This document shows positions 28,425-38,976 of a stretch of DNA of 64,000 nt, piece by piece. Under the pieces are notes generated by a model, which saw only the letters and a program-made list of their open reading frames with translations, ran no database searches and was not told the origin of the DNA. Positions within the stretch are counted from its first letter, which is position 1, and each line of letters opens with the position of its first letter. Source of the DNA: Flavobacterium sedimenticola (lineage in GTDB: Bacteria; Bacteroidota; Bacteroidia; Flavobacteriales; Flavobacteriaceae); NCBI RefSeq assembly GCF_030053345.1, contig NZ_JASGBP010000002.1, positions 310,001-374,000 on the forward strand. Direction: 5' to 3'. The position numbers and the translations under genes were made by a program.

Positions 28425-30311
28425 ATGGGAAAAATTATTGGTATCGACTTAGGTACAACCAACTCTTGTGTAGCTGTTATGGAAGGTGGCGAACCGGTAG
28501 TAATTGCTAACGCAGAAGGAAAAAGAACAACACCGTCTGTTATCGCATTCGTAGAGGGCGGTGAAATTAAAGTGGGTGATCCGGCCAAAAGACAAGCTGT
28601 GACTAACCCAACCAAAACCATAGCGTCTATCAAACGCTTTATGGGGAACAAATATTCGGAAAGCGCTAAAGAAGCTTCAACCGTAGCTTACAAAGTAGTG
28701 AAAGGTGACAATGATACGCCACGTGTAGATATCGACGGACGATTATACACCCCGCAAGAATTGTCGGCCATGACACTTCAAAAAATGAAAAAAACAGCTG
28801 AAGATTATTTAGGTCAACCCGTAACCGAAGCGGTGATTACCGTACCGGCCTATTTTAATGACGCGCAACGTCAGGCTACTAAAGAAGCCGGAGAAATTGC
28901 AGGTCTTAAAGTAATGCGTATCATCAACGAGCCAACGGCCGCGGCTTTAGCCTACGGATTGGACAAATCGGCACACGATAAAAAAATTGCCGTGTACGAC
29001 TTAGGAGGTGGTACTTTCGATATCTCGGTATTGGAATTGGGTGACGGCGTTTTCGAAGTATTGTCTACCAACGGTGACACACACTTAGGCGGTGACGACT
29101 TTGACCAAGTGATTATCGACTGGATGGCTAACGAATTCAACAGCGAAGAAGGCGTAGATTTGCGTAAAGATGCTATGGCCTTGCAACGTTTGAAAGAAGC
29201 CGCTGAGAAAGCTAAAATTGAGTTGTCTTCTTCGACACAAACCGAAATCAACTTACCGTATGTTACAGCAACCGCTTCAGGTCCGAAGCACTTGGTAAAA
29301 ACCTTAACTCGTGCGAAGTTTGAACAATTGGCAGAAAGCTTGGTAAAACGTTCTATGGAACCGGTTGCCAAAGCGTTGAAAGATGCCGGTTTATCGACTT
29401 CCGATATCGACGAAGTAATCTTGGTAGGTGGTTCTACCCGAATCCCGGTTATCCAGGAACAAGTGGAAAAATTCTTTGGTAAAAAACCGTCAAAAGGAGT
29501 AAACCCGGATGAAGTAGTAGCCATTGGTGCTGCGATTCAAGGAGGTGTTTTAACCGGAGACGTAAAAGATGTGTTGTTGCTCGACGTAACACCATTATCA
29601 TTAGGTATCGAAACTATGGGTAATGTGATGACGAAGTTAATCGAGGCTAATACCACGATTCCGACTAAAAAATCACAAGTATTCTCAACAGCGGCTGATA
29701 ACCAGCCAAGTGTGGAAATTCACGTGATTCAAGGAGAAAGAACCATGGCGGCCGACAATAAAACCATTGGCCGTTTCCACTTAGACGGTATTCCACCGGC
29801 CCCGAGAGGTGTGCCTCAAATTGAAGTAACGTTTGATATTGATGCGAACGGTATTATCAAAGTGTCGGCTACCGATAAAGGCACCGGAAAATCACATGAT
29901 ATTCGTATCGAAGCGTCTTCAGGATTGACTCCGGAAGAAATCGAAAGAATGAAAAAAGATGCTGAAATGAATGCCGAAAACGACCGATTGGCTAAAGAAA
30001 AAGCCGATAAGTTGAACGAAGCGGACAGCATGATTTTCCAAACCGAAAAGCAATTAGGTGAGTTTGGCGATAAATTATCGGAAGGAAATAAATCGAACAT
30101 TCAAGCCGCTTTGGAAGCGTTGAAAAAAGCGTTCGAAACCAAAGATGTCGCGACCATTCAACCGGCTTTAGACCAAATCAACGAAGCGTGGAAAAATGCT
30201 TCCGAAGAAATGTACAAAGCACAAAGCGAAGGTCAAACCCATGAAGCGCAACCGCAAGCGGATGCTTCGGGTGACCAAACACAAGATGTTGACTTTGAAG
30301 AAGTAAAATAA
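28425..30311 (+). CDS. dnaK: Molecular chaperone DnaK (Hsp70)
   Basis: The 628-residue chaperone has the phosphate-1 motif [13 protein letters not shown] at the start, [13 protein letters not shown] near residue 185, VGGSTRIP near 335 and the substrate-binding domain from about 390. The conserved acidic C-terminus ends DVDFEEVK. No dnaJ or grpE is adjacent. The upstream region contains an inverted repeat and a sigma-54-like element, which may reflect stress control. A strong terminator follows. Confidence 0.97.
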   Translation: MGKIIGIDLGTTNSCVAVMEGGEPVVIANAEGKRTTPSVIAFVEGGEIKVGDPAKRQAVTNPTKTIASIKRFMGNKYSESAKEASTVAYKVVKGDNDTPRVDIDGRLYTPQELSAMTLQKMKKTAEDYLGQPVTEAVITVPAYFNDAQRQATKEAGEIAGLKVMRIINEPTAAALAYGLDKSAHDKKIAVYDLGGGTFDISVLELGDGVFEVLSTNGDTHLGGDDFDQVIIDWMANEFNSEEGVDLRKDAMALQRLKEAAEKAKIELSSSTQTEINLPYVTATASGPKHLVKTLTRAKFEQLAESLVKRSMEPVAKALKDAGLSTSDIDEVILVGGSTRIPVIQEQVEKFFGKKPSKGVNPDEVVAIGAAIQGGVLTGDVKDVLLLDVTPLSLGIETMGNVMTKLIEANTTIPTKKSQVFSTAADNQPSVEIHVIQGERTMAADNKTIGRFHLDGIPPAPRGVPQIEVTFDIDANGIIKVSATDKGTGKSHDIRIEASSGLTPEEIERMKKDAEMNAENDRLAKEKADKLNEADSMIFQTEKQLGEFGDKLSEGNKSNIQAALEALKKAFETKDVATIQPALDQINEAWKNASEEMYKAQSEGQTHEAQPQADASGDQTQDVDFEEVK

Positions 30312-30348
30312 GACTTGTAATTATAATTTGATTTTTTAGGTTAATAAG

Positions 30349-30377
30349 AAACCGTCTCTAACGAGACGGTTTTTTTA
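30349..30377 (+). terminator. Intrinsic terminator of dnaK
   Basis: AAACCGTCTC and GAGACGGTTT pair around a TAAC loop, followed by T residues. Confidence 0.9.
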
Positions 30378-30439
30378 TTTAACATACGTCGATACAATTA
30401 TTTTGTATATTGGGTTCCTATTTAAACCACTCTAAAATC

Positions 30440-31027
30440 ATGAAAAAAATTGCTTTGTTTGTCTTAGTGGCTTTATTGAGTATGCCCTCGTACGCCCAAA
30501 AAAAGAAATCTTCTGCTTCGAAAGCAACAACCTCTGCTTCGGCTTCCGGTTTGGCCAAAATCGATAATTTAATTGCCGAAGTGAAGAAAGGAAACTTTCA
30601 ACTAACCATTACCGAAAATGGCAAAGAAAAGGATGCCATGATTGTAAAGGCAGCCGATGCGAATTTTAAGCCTACCAATTGTAAATTATCTTCATTTACT
30701 GCCGGTGGCACCAAATTGTACTTACTTACGTGGACCGAAACAGCCCAAATTAAAACGGCCAAGAAAACAGAAGACATCACCACTATCTATTCGGTGATTT
30801 ATGAGATAGGCAGTAAAAAACAAGTATTCTCCAATTCGCAAATGACTAATCACATTACCGAGGTTGTTTCTTTAGGCGGTACCGCTGCGACTGAAACCCA
30901 GGAAAAAATCAGAAGAGACGGTTTTGAGTTTATTCTCAATCCCGATGGTTCAGTTACCCAAAAAAGTAAAACCCAGCAAAACAAATGGGTGTATGATGCC
31001 ACTAAGATTGAGTTTGTAAAGAAATAA
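30440..31027 (+). CDS. Secreted protein of unknown function
   Basis: A 195-residue protein with a signal peptide ending near PSYAQ, then a Ser/Lys/Ala-rich spacer and a compact beta-rich domain. I chose ATG 30440 since it gives a standard MKK signal peptide; ten extra in-frame codons upstream are unlikely to be used. No family recognised. It is monocistronic between two terminators. Confidence 0.75.
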   Translation: MKKIALFVLVALLSMPSYAQKKKSSASKATTSASASGLAKIDNLIAEVKKGNFQLTITENGKEKDAMIVKAADANFKPTNCKLSSFTAGGTKLYLLTWTETAQIKTAKKTEDITTIYSVIYEIGSKKQVFSNSQMTNHITEVVSLGGTAATETQEKIRRDGFEFILNPDGSVTQKSKTQQNKWVYDATKIEFVKK

Positions 31028-31060
31028 AAAAAACGCCCATCACTGATGGGCGTTTTTTTA
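31026..31060. terminator. Bidirectional intrinsic terminator
   Basis: ACGCCCATC and GATGGGCGT pair around an ACT loop with A and T runs on either side, between two convergent genes. Confidence 0.9.
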
Positions 31061-31077
31061 TTAAGGTATTTGAAATT

Positions 31078-32127
31078 TTAGTCTTGAACTTTAATCTCAA
31101 AGGTTTTATTCCAATTTTTACCCGTCACAAACAGGGTATTGGTCTTTTTGTTGTAGGCAATCCCGTTGAGTACTTCTGCTTCTTTGTTGGTGACTTTAGC
31201 ACGCAGCGCCGTTAAGTCGACCACCGCTTCCACAGCACCGGTTTTCGGGTCAATAACTGCAATGGCGTCTTTTTGCCAAATATTACCGTAGATTTTTCCG
31301 TTTACCCATTCTAACTCGTTAACCGATTTAATTTTGCTGTCATTGGTATATACGTTGATAAAGTCAACTAGTTTTTGAGTTTCAGGATCCATGGTCCAAA
31401 TTTTTTCAGTACCGTCGGAATGGTAAATCATTTTACCGTCGTTGGTCATGCCCCAACCTTCAACTTTTTTATCGTAGGTAAAGCTTTTTATTTTCTTCAA
31501 TGTATTGGCATCATAAATAAAACCTTCCCCGTTTTCCCAAGTCAGTTGGTAAATCTTGTTGTTGATAACCGTGATACCTTCCCCGAAATATTGCGCATCG
31601 AGACTCACTTTTTGGTATGTTTTTCCGGTTTTGTAATCCACTTTAGCCACATAGGATTTCCCTTTGAGACCGGTACTTTCGATTAGGGTGTCTCTGTAAA
31701 ATTCATAGCCTTCAATAAAAGCGTTCACATCGTGATCGTAGGTATTGACAATAGTATATTTTAAAAGTTTTGGGATGATGGCTGCCGCTACTTCCACTCG
31801 GGTTTGGGTAGAAACGGTATCGCCTTCAAAATACACCAAGGCTTTGATATTTTGGTAGCCCAACTTTTTACCGTTCAGGTCCAACGTAAATTTGGCATTT
31901 CCTTGTACCGATGCCAATCGTTGTTCATTGGCAAAATAAACAATACTGTCGATGGTTTTGTTTTTGGGATTTAAAAGGGAGAAATCTATTTTTTCGGAGG
32001 CTTGGTACATCGGTTTTAAATTGTTTTCATCGAAGCCGAAGTAGCCTTTTTTGTCTTTCGGACTGTCACCGCAACCTACTATGTTAAGGGCTAAAAATGT
32101 GGTAATTAACAGGTTATAAACTTTCAT
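31078..32127 (-). CDS. Glutaminyl-peptide cyclotransferase, lipoprotein
   Basis: A 349-residue lipoprotein (lipobox LNIVGC, Cys19) whose C-terminal 240 residues match the plant/bacterial type glutamine cyclotransferase beta-propeller: AFIEGYEFYRDTLIESTG, YFGEGITV and NELEWVNGKIYGNIWQ are all present. The enzyme forms N-terminal pyroglutamate from glutamine. This suits the periplasm, where many Bacteroidetes proteins start with Gln after signal cleavage. The N-terminal 100 residues form an extra beta domain. Confidence 0.9.
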   Translation of the reverse strand: MKVYNLLITTFLALNIVGCGDSPKDKKGYFGFDENNLKPMYQASEKIDFSLLNPKNKTIDSIVYFANEQRLASVQGNAKFTLDLNGKKLGYQNIKALVYFEGDTVSTQTRVEVAAAIIPKLLKYTIVNTYDHDVNAFIEGYEFYRDTLIESTGLKGKSYVAKVDYKTGKTYQKVSLDAQYFGEGITVINNKIYQLTWENGEGFIYDANTLKKIKSFTYDKKVEGWGMTNDGKMIYHSDGTEKIWTMDPETQKLVDFINVYTNDSKIKSVNELEWVNGKIYGNIWQKDAIAVIDPKTGAVEAVVDLTALRAKVTNKEAEVLNGIAYNKKTNTLFVTGKNWNKTFEIKVQD

Positions 32128-32179
32128 TTTTTACAATTAAATTTTCTCACACAAATATATTTATAATGGTCTTAAATTA

Positions 32180-32209
32180 TTGCAAAAAAATAAAAAGATT
32201 GTATATTTG
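32180..32209 (+). promoter_or_regulatory. Promoter of the SRP RNA gene
   Basis: TTG at 32180-32182 and TATATTTG at 32202-32209 are 19 bases apart, an exact fit to the Bacteroidetes -33/-7 pattern. The SRP RNA begins about five bases after the -7 box. Confidence 0.8.
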
Positions 32210-32212
32210 CAG

Positions 32213-32308
32213 CGGCAAGTCCTACACGACCAGCTCCTGCAAAATCCTCCAGGATGGGAACATAGCAAAGGTATGCGGTTGTAGCGGTGCGATGTAGGTC
32301 GCTTGCCG
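32213..32308 (+). ncRNA. ffs: Signal recognition particle RNA, small bacterial type
   Basis: About 96 bases that fold as one long hairpin: CGGCAAG and CCTACA near the 5' end pair with TGTAGG and CTTGCCG at the 3' end. The apical part contains AUG-GGAA-CAU, the GGAA tetraloop bound by Ffh, followed by AGCAAAGGUA, the symmetric-loop side of helix 8. A promoter precedes it and eight T follow the closing stem, which acts as its own terminator. Confidence 0.88.
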
Positions 32309-32323
32309 TTTTTTTATAAAAAG

Positions 32324-32362
32324 AATCCCGTTTGGTTTTTACAGCAAAGCGGGATTTTTTTA
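32324..32362 (+). terminator. Second terminator after SRP RNA
   Basis: AATCCCG and CGGGATT pair (extended by TTTG/CAAA across a bulged G), followed by a T run. It lies 12 bases before the dipeptide epimerase start. Confidence 0.75.
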
Positions 32363-32373
32363 TTTTTACACCT

Positions 32374-33372
32374 ATGATTCTACACCGGCAAATAGTACGT
32401 TTTCAACTCAAAGAAATCTTTGCCATTGCCTATGGGAATTACACGTTTCGGGAAGCCTTAATTGTGACCTTGGAAAGTCATGGGGAGAAAGGCTACGGCG
32501 AATGCACGGCGATTGATTACTACCACATCAATTTGAATGATTTTCAGCTTCTATTGGAGCAGGTAAAAAGTCAGATTGAAGCCCATGCTATAATTCATCC
32601 AACTGATTTTTATCGTTTTTTGTTGTCGCTGGAATTGCCTTCGTTTTTGCGTTCGGCTTTGGATTGTGCGTATTGGGATTTGTTTGGGAAGTTGGAAAGA
32701 AAAAGTTTTTTAGCGCTCAATAATATCTCGTACAAACAGCTTCCGGAATCTTCCATTACCATCAGTGTTGATGCTGTGGAAAATCAGTTGCAAAAAATAG
32801 CCGAGTCGAAGTGGAATCATTTTAAGGTCAAGTGCAATCATTTTAACGAAAGCGATATCAGGAAGCTACTGCAATCGGGTAAAAATATTGCGTTGGATTC
32901 TAACGGAAGTTTTACTGCAGCCGATTGCCATTGGTTCGAAGCGAATGCGGTGGTTTCCCAATTTACCTATTTGGAACAGCCTATGAAGAAAGGCGTTGAG
33001 CAATATTCGGTTTTGCATTCCGATACGTTTGCCAACTGGATGGCCGATGAAGATTGTCAGGATTGTTCCGATTTGGAAAGATTAAAGCCGCATTATAAAA
33101 GCATCAATGTCAAACTGGTAAAATGCGGCGGTTTGACACCGGCTTTGGAGCTGATAACCGAAGCCCGAAATCTCGGCTACAGGATAATGATTGGCTGTAT
33201 GACCGAATCTACGGTGGGTATTTCGGCGGGCGCTGTGTTAGCGCCGTTGTGTGATTATGCCGATTTAGACGGGGCGAATTTAATCGCCAACGATATTGCC
33301 AAAGGGAGTTATATTGTTAATGGTAAAATTCAACTAAGCGAAAATCACGGATTAGGAATCAAATTAATCTGA
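32374..33372 (+). CDS. Dipeptide epimerase (L-Ala-D/L-Glu type), enolase superfamily
   Basis: A 332-residue muconate-lactonizing-subgroup enzyme. It has the paired catalytic lysines (FKVKCN near residue 150 and VKLVKCGGL near 250) and metal ligands in DSNGSF, EQPM and DEDC. The C-terminal GCMTESTVGISA and DLDGANLI are typical of Ala-Glu epimerases used in murein peptide recycling. I chose ATG 32374 because the 14 in-frame codons upstream overlap the terminator. O-succinylbenzoate synthase is the main alternative; the GCMTES block argues against it. Confidence 0.82.
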   Translation: MILHRQIVRFQLKEIFAIAYGNYTFREALIVTLESHGEKGYGECTAIDYYHINLNDFQLLLEQVKSQIEAHAIIHPTDFYRFLLSLELPSFLRSALDCAYWDLFGKLERKSFLALNNISYKQLPESSITISVDAVENQLQKIAESKWNHFKVKCNHFNESDIRKLLQSGKNIALDSNGSFTAADCHWFEANAVVSQFTYLEQPMKKGVEQYSVLHSDTFANWMADEDCQDCSDLERLKPHYKSINVKLVKCGGLTPALELITEARNLGYRIMIGCMTESTVGISAGAVLAPLCDYADLDGANLIANDIAKGSYIVNGKIQLSENHGLGIKLI

Positions 33373-33425
33373 TTATCTTTAGCGGTTTTATATCTAATAT
33401 TTGAAATTTCATAGCTAAATATTTA

Positions 33426-34229
33426 ATGAGCAAAGTAGTTTTAATTACTGGAGGTTCTTCGGGTATCGGGAAGGCGATAGGTGCGTTTTTGCATCACAAA
33501 GGCTTTACGGTTTATGGGACCAGTCGGAATCCCGAAAAAATAACCGATTCCTTATTTCCGTTGATCCCGTTGGATGTACGACATCCCGAAAGCATCCAAA
33601 GTGCTGTTGCGCATGTGATTCAAAATGCCAAACGCATTGATGTGGTCATCAACAATGCCGGCGTAGGGATTACCGGACCGATAGAAGAAATTCCGACCAC
33701 TGAGATAAAAAATAATTTTGAAACCAATTTTTTCGGTCCTATTGAAGTGATGAAAGCGGTGTTGCCGCAACTGCGCGCGCAACAATCGGGGTTGATTATC
33801 AATATCACTTCGATAGCCGGGTATATGGGATTGCCGTATCGCGGCGTGTATTCGGCTTCGAAAGGCGCTTTGGAAATTATTACCGAAGCGGTGAGTATGG
33901 AAGTGAAATCGTTTGGCGTAAATGTGGTTACAGTAGCGCCGGGTGATTTTGCCACCAATATTGCCTCGGGAAGATACCACGCTCCGGTAATTCCGGGTTC
34001 GGCTTATGAAATGCCGTACGGCAACACTTTACTGCAAATGAATGAACACGTGGATGGTGGTAGTAATCCGGATGAAATGGCTGAGGCTATTTATCGTATT
34101 ATTACCGACAAACAGCCGAAGTTGCATTATAAAGTGGGCGCTTTTATGCAAAAGTTCTCTATTGTTTTGAAGCGCATTTTACCCGACAGAGTGTATGAGC
34201 AGATGTTGATGAAGCACTATAAATTGTAG
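33426..34229 (+). CDS. Short-chain dehydrogenase/reductase
   Basis: A 267-residue classical SDR: TGGSSGIGKAIG cofactor loop near residue 8, NNAGVG near 80, catalytic Ser of NITSIAG near 130 and YSASK near 143. Arg in the second strand (GTSRNPEK) suggests NADP preference. Substrate unknown. It begins 53 bases after the epimerase gene and may share its transcript. Confidence 0.9.
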   Translation: MSKVVLITGGSSGIGKAIGAFLHHKGFTVYGTSRNPEKITDSLFPLIPLDVRHPESIQSAVAHVIQNAKRIDVVINNAGVGITGPIEEIPTTEIKNNFETNFFGPIEVMKAVLPQLRAQQSGLIINITSIAGYMGLPYRGVYSASKGALEIITEAVSMEVKSFGVNVVTVAPGDFATNIASGRYHAPVIPGSAYEMPYGNTLLQMNEHVDGGSNPDEMAEAIYRIITDKQPKLHYKVGAFMQKFSIVLKRILPDRVYEQMLMKHYKL

Positions 34230-34312
34230 GAGGTTAAGGCGCTTAGGCACTAAGGTTCTGAGATGCTGATAAAAAAACAGAGAACCATGGTGCCTTAGTA
34301 TTTCAGAACCTA
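34229..34312. repeat. Interspersed GCTAAGG-type repeats, copies D and E in opposite orientation
   Basis: GGCACTAAGGTTCTGAG (34246-34262) is followed after about 20 bases by AGAACCATGGTGCCTTAG (34281-34298), the same repeat family in reverse. The two can pair as an imperfect long hairpin. The 17-base core is identical to the reverse complement of the copy at 24591-24621. Confidence 0.6.
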
Positions 34313-34322
34313 AAAAAATGTG

Positions 34323-34330
34323 TACTTTTG
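34323..34330 (+). promoter_or_regulatory. Candidate -7 box upstream of the Flavo-1-like element and tal
   Basis: TACTTTTG matches TAnnTTTG; transcription would start just before the structured element at 34340. The -33 region has TTT rather than TTG. Confidence 0.55.
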
Positions 34331-34339
34331 CAGCGGTTT

Positions 34340-34407
34340 GCGTTAAGGATGGAAGCAAGTGCCGCGCACTGCGAACAGCCTGACCCCGTGATAACGGGGG
34401 AACGCCC
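34340..34407 (+). ncRNA. Flavo-1-like structured RNA element, copy 2
   Basis: A 68-base element opening GCGTTAAGGATGGAAGC and ending GGGAACGCCC, with the GCGTT/AACGC closing stem seen in the copy at 25137. Inner hairpins are AGTGC-CGC-GCACT and CCCCGT-GATA-ACGGGG. It lies directly downstream of a -7 box and 45 bases before the transaldolase ATG, so it forms the leader of that mRNA or a short RNA of its own. Name is from memory of the Flavo-1 motif. Confidence 0.6.
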
Positions 34408-34451
34408 AAATAGATAAATTAGAAACACAACTACTTTTAAATATAAACTGT

Positions 34452-35108
34452 ATGAAATTTTTTATTGACACGGCCAATTTAAACGAAATCAGAGAAGCGC
34501 AATCGTTAGGCGTTTTGGATGGCGTTACGACCAATCCTTCGTTGATGGCCAAAGAGGGCATTACCGGGAAAAACAATATTTTGAAGCATTACGTTGACAT
34601 TTGCCACATTGTAGATGGCGATGTGAGTGCCGAAGTGATTGCTACCGATTATGAAGGTATGATTAAAGAAGGCGAGGAGTTGGCGGAATTGCACGAGCAA
34701 ATTGTGGTTAAAATCCCGATGACCAAAGACGGTGTAAGAGCCTGCAAATACTTCTCGGACAAAGGCATCAGAACCAATGTGACTTTGGTGTTTTCACCGG
34801 GTCAGGCCATTTTGGCGGCTAAAGCCGGTGCGACCTATGTATCCCCTTTCTTAGGACGTTTGGATGATATTTCGACTGATGGATTGAATTTGATTCAGGA
34901 AATCAGAGACATTTATGACAATTACGGGTATGAAACTCAAATTTTAGCGGCTTCCATTCGTCATACGATGCATGTGGTAAACTGTGCTAAAATCGGCGCT
35001 GATGTGATGACCGGTCCGTTATCGTCTATTTTAGGATTGTTGAAACATCCGTTAACGGATATCGGTTTGGCTCAGTTTTTAGCTGATTACGCCAAAGGAA
35101 ATCAGTAA
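34452..35108 (+). CDS. tal: Transaldolase, small TalC/FSA-like type
   Basis: A 218-residue single-domain TIM-barrel aldolase of the short transaldolase/fructose-6-phosphate aldolase family. The Schiff-base Lys87 is in VVKIPMT, and GVTTNPSL is the phosphate-side motif. At the two positions said to separate the activities it has Glu61 (VSAEV) and Phe133 (SPFLGR), the transaldolase residues, rather than Gln and Tyr of the aldolases. It serves the non-oxidative pentose phosphate pathway. Its leader holds a Flavo-1-like element. A terminator follows. Confidence 0.9.
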   Translation: MKFFIDTANLNEIREAQSLGVLDGVTTNPSLMAKEGITGKNNILKHYVDICHIVDGDVSAEVIATDYEGMIKEGEELAELHEQIVVKIPMTKDGVRACKYFSDKGIRTNVTLVFSPGQAILAAKAGATYVSPFLGRLDDISTDGLNLIQEIRDIYDNYGYETQILAASIRHTMHVVNCAKIGADVMTGPLSSILGLLKHPLTDIGLAQFLADYAKGNQ

Positions 35109-35147
35109 TATACAGGGTTTCTGTTAGCCGCTGAACCCATTATAATA

Positions 35148-35181
35148 AAAAAACGTCTCGATTTTTCGAGACGTTTTTTTT
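35148..35181. terminator. Intrinsic terminator of tal
   Basis: AAACGTCTCG and CGAGACGTTT pair around a six-base loop, with A and T runs on either side; it can also end the convergent lipoprotein gene. Confidence 0.9.
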
Positions 35182-35214
35182 ATCTGAATATCTGAACATC
35201 TGAGTATCCATCAA

Positions 35215-36621
35215 CTACAACTCTTCTTCAAAATTGAGTTCAAAGATGTTGGTAAAGGCATTTTTTATGGCTCCGCTGTCGCCTAAGATGATGGTGCGAT
35301 GGATTTTGATAATCACCCATTTGGCGCGTAAATCTTCAAAATCGGAACAACGCAATTCGATGATTCCGTTAAAATTGTACTTCTGTAGTAAACTTTTCCA
35401 TTCTTGTTGGGTATCATTGATGTTGATGCCGACAAATTGGTATTCGGGATGTGCTTTTTTGAAAGCCAGTATTTTTTTATGAACGGCTTCGAGATGCGAA
35501 ACCGCATTGGCGGTCCAAAAGAACAGTACTGTTTTTTTGTTGGTGAAAGTAGTCGAACTCACTTTCTTGTCATTGCGGTCCAAGAAAATCACTTCGGGTA
35601 GTTTATTTCCAACTTTAAGCTGTTGGATGGCATTTCCGATTTTAGTGATTTCGTTCTTCTGACTTTTATCGGTAGAGAATTTGTGGTAAGCCGCCAAAAA
35701 GGTTTGGTTGTTCACCATGTTTTGGTCTTCTAACAAATAGGTAAAAGCAATATTGTTGAGTACGGTATTTTTGATTTTTTCGTTTTTGAACAGCGTGTCG
35801 GCTATGTTCATTTTGTTGATGTTGGTTTTGAGAGCCAAATCGACTTCGGAAAAGTGATTGTGGTAATTGATAGCACCCATATTGTTGAGCATCTGCGACA
35901 AGTACATCACAAAAGGCGCATAATTGGAAAGCGCTACATTGTTGCAGTCGATGTTCTTGCGGTAGTCGTAAAAGTTAGCCGGAATCATTTCGTACACATC
36001 ATTTCCGGTTCTGATTTTGTGCACCATAGGGTATAATTCTTTACGAGAGTAGTAAGGAAAATCGAGTGCGGCTTTGGCGTATAAATCAAAATCGTCGCTC
36101 CATTTGATTTCTTCTTTTTTCTTGTTGTAGAAAGCAGTAGCGAGTTGATACGAAGAATCGATGGTTTTCGTAAATTTTTGGATGTCGTATTCAAAGGCGT
36201 TGAAAATGACATTTTTATCTTTTTCGTTTTTGAGAAATTGCTCGATTAAGAAATTATTTTTTTGATCACCACGCCCACAAAATACAACTGAATTATCAAA
36301 ATCCCGGGTGTTTACCCGAACCATTAAGCTGTCGTTTTTATCGTAGTAAACGTATTGGTATTCCGGTTCGTGTTTAAAAGAGTACAATCCCGGTGCTAAG
36401 GAGTCAAATTGCACAAAAAAACGATTGTTTTTGTCTAACTTGATTGAATCGATTACTTCGTCGTCTTTGCAAAATAAAACGTATGGACTGTTGGGATTTA
36501 CAATCTCACCACCAAAGTACGCCACATAATCATTCGCTTTAAACTCGTTTTTACAAGAGCTTAACAGGGCAACTATCGGAAGGATAAAACCAAAAAATTG
36601 TAAACTTTTGAGTGTAGGCAT
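35215..36621 (-). CDS. Thioredoxin-fold lipoprotein lacking the CxxC motif
   Basis: A 468-residue protein with lipobox VALLSSC (Cys23), a large unrecognised helical middle region and a C-terminal TlpA-like thioredoxin-fold domain (about 340-460). Where TlpA has WCxxC, this protein has FFWTANAVSHLEAV, so it cannot act as a disulfide oxidoreductase at that site. I chose ATG 36619-36621. The longer reading from 36678 would place a -7 box (TATTTTTG, 36640-36647) inside the gene and bury the signal peptide. Function unknown. Confidence 0.8.
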   Translation of the reverse strand: MPTLKSLQFFGFILPIVALLSSCKNEFKANDYVAYFGGEIVNPNSPYVLFCKDDEVIDSIKLDKNNRFFVQFDSLAPGLYSFKHEPEYQYVYYDKNDSLMVRVNTRDFDNSVVFCGRGDQKNNFLIEQFLKNEKDKNVIFNAFEYDIQKFTKTIDSSYQLATAFYNKKKEEIKWSDDFDLYAKAALDFPYYSRKELYPMVHKIRTGNDVYEMIPANFYDYRKNIDCNNVALSNYAPFVMYLSQMLNNMGAINYHNHFSEVDLALKTNINKMNIADTLFKNEKIKNTVLNNIAFTYLLEDQNMVNNQTFLAAYHKFSTDKSQKNEITKIGNAIQQLKVGNKLPEVIFLDRNDKKVSSTTFTNKKTVLFFWTANAVSHLEAVHKKILAFKKAHPEYQFVGININDTQQEWKSLLQKYNFNGIIELRCSDFEDLRAKWVIIKIHRTIILGDSGAIKNAFTNIFELNFEEEL

Positions 36622-36755
36622 GACTTCAAAACTAGCCAACAAAAATAGCTTGATACTTTGTATTTTACTGTTAATCATTAGTTAAATGTAAATGGCTGTA
36701 AAAATGTGATTTTCCGAACAATTCTACAAATTTATTGTCTTAATAATGATTCTAA

Positions 36756-38429
<1,674 letters not shown>

Positions 38430-38436
38430 TTAAAAT

Positions 38437-38466
38437 AAAAAAGCCCGGATGTCCGGGCTTTTTTTA
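38437..38466. terminator. Bidirectional intrinsic terminator
   Basis: AAGCCCGGA and TCCGGGCTT pair around a two-base loop, with A and T runs on either side, between the convergent ABC-F and ndk genes. Confidence 0.9.
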
Positions 38467-38486
38467 TGGTATATCAACAGCGGTGA

Positions 38487-38906
38487 TTAGAATTGCTCTC
38501 TACCGGCAAAGTGGAAAGCCCCTTCGATAGCCGCGTTCTCGTCTGAATCGGAACCGTGAACAGCGTTTTCACCAATGGAAGTCGCGTATTTTTTACGGAT
38601 AGTACCTTCGGCTGCTTCGGCCGGGTTAGTCGCTCCGATTAAAGTTCTAAAATCTTCCACCGCATTTTCTTTTTCTAAGATAGCTGCTACAATCGGACCG
38701 CGCGTCATGAATTCAACCAATTCCCCAAAGAAAGGTCGAGCCGAGTGAACGGCATAAAATTTTTGTGCATCCGCTACGGTCAATTGGGTTAATTTCATTG
38801 CTACAATTCTGAATCCGCCTTCAGTAATCATATTTAATATTCCACCGATGTGTCCTTTTTCAACAGCATCCGGTTTAATCATGGTAAAAGTTCTGTTTGT
38901 TGCCAT
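38487..38906 (-). CDS. ndk: Nucleoside diphosphate kinase
   Basis: Transfers phosphate from NTP to NDP through phospho-His117, seen in [12 protein letters not shown]. The 139-residue length and [15 protein letters not shown] start are standard. A good promoter precedes it, and it is monocistronic. Confidence 0.97.
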   Translation of the reverse strand: MATNRTFTMIKPDAVEKGHIGGILNMITEGGFRIVAMKLTQLTVADAQKFYAVHSARPFFGELVEFMTRGPIVAAILEKENAVEDFRTLIGATNPAEAAEGTIRKKYATSIGENAVHGSDSDENAAIEGAFHFAGREQF

Positions 38907-38934
38907 TTTGATGTCAATGATTTAAATTTGGGTG

Positions 38935-38963
38935 CAAAAGTAATGTTTTTAAATCATTATCAA
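38935..38963 (-). promoter_or_regulatory. Promoter of ndk
   Basis: On the minus strand TTG (38961-38963) and TACTTTTG (38935-38942) are 18 bases apart, matching the Bacteroidetes -33/-7 pattern; the start codon is 29 bases further on. Confidence 0.75.
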
Positions 38964-38976
38964 AATAAGCGCATTA

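Noticed and set aside
28952..29524. A 190-codon open frame antisense to dnaK
   Set aside because: It lies wholly inside dnaK in a complementary frame, has no family features and reflects codon bias of the sense gene. Similar antisense frames in gyrA, clpC and other genes were dropped for the same reason.
32374..33372. MenC (o-succinylbenzoate synthase) for the enolase-superfamily gene
   Set aside because: No menaquinone gene is adjacent and the GCMTESTVGISA block fits Ala-Glu epimerases.
34340..34407. SRP RNA or tmRNA identity for this structured element
   Set aside because: It lacks the GGAA apical loop and long hairpin found at 32213-32308, and is far too short for tmRNA. Its ends match the 25137 element instead.
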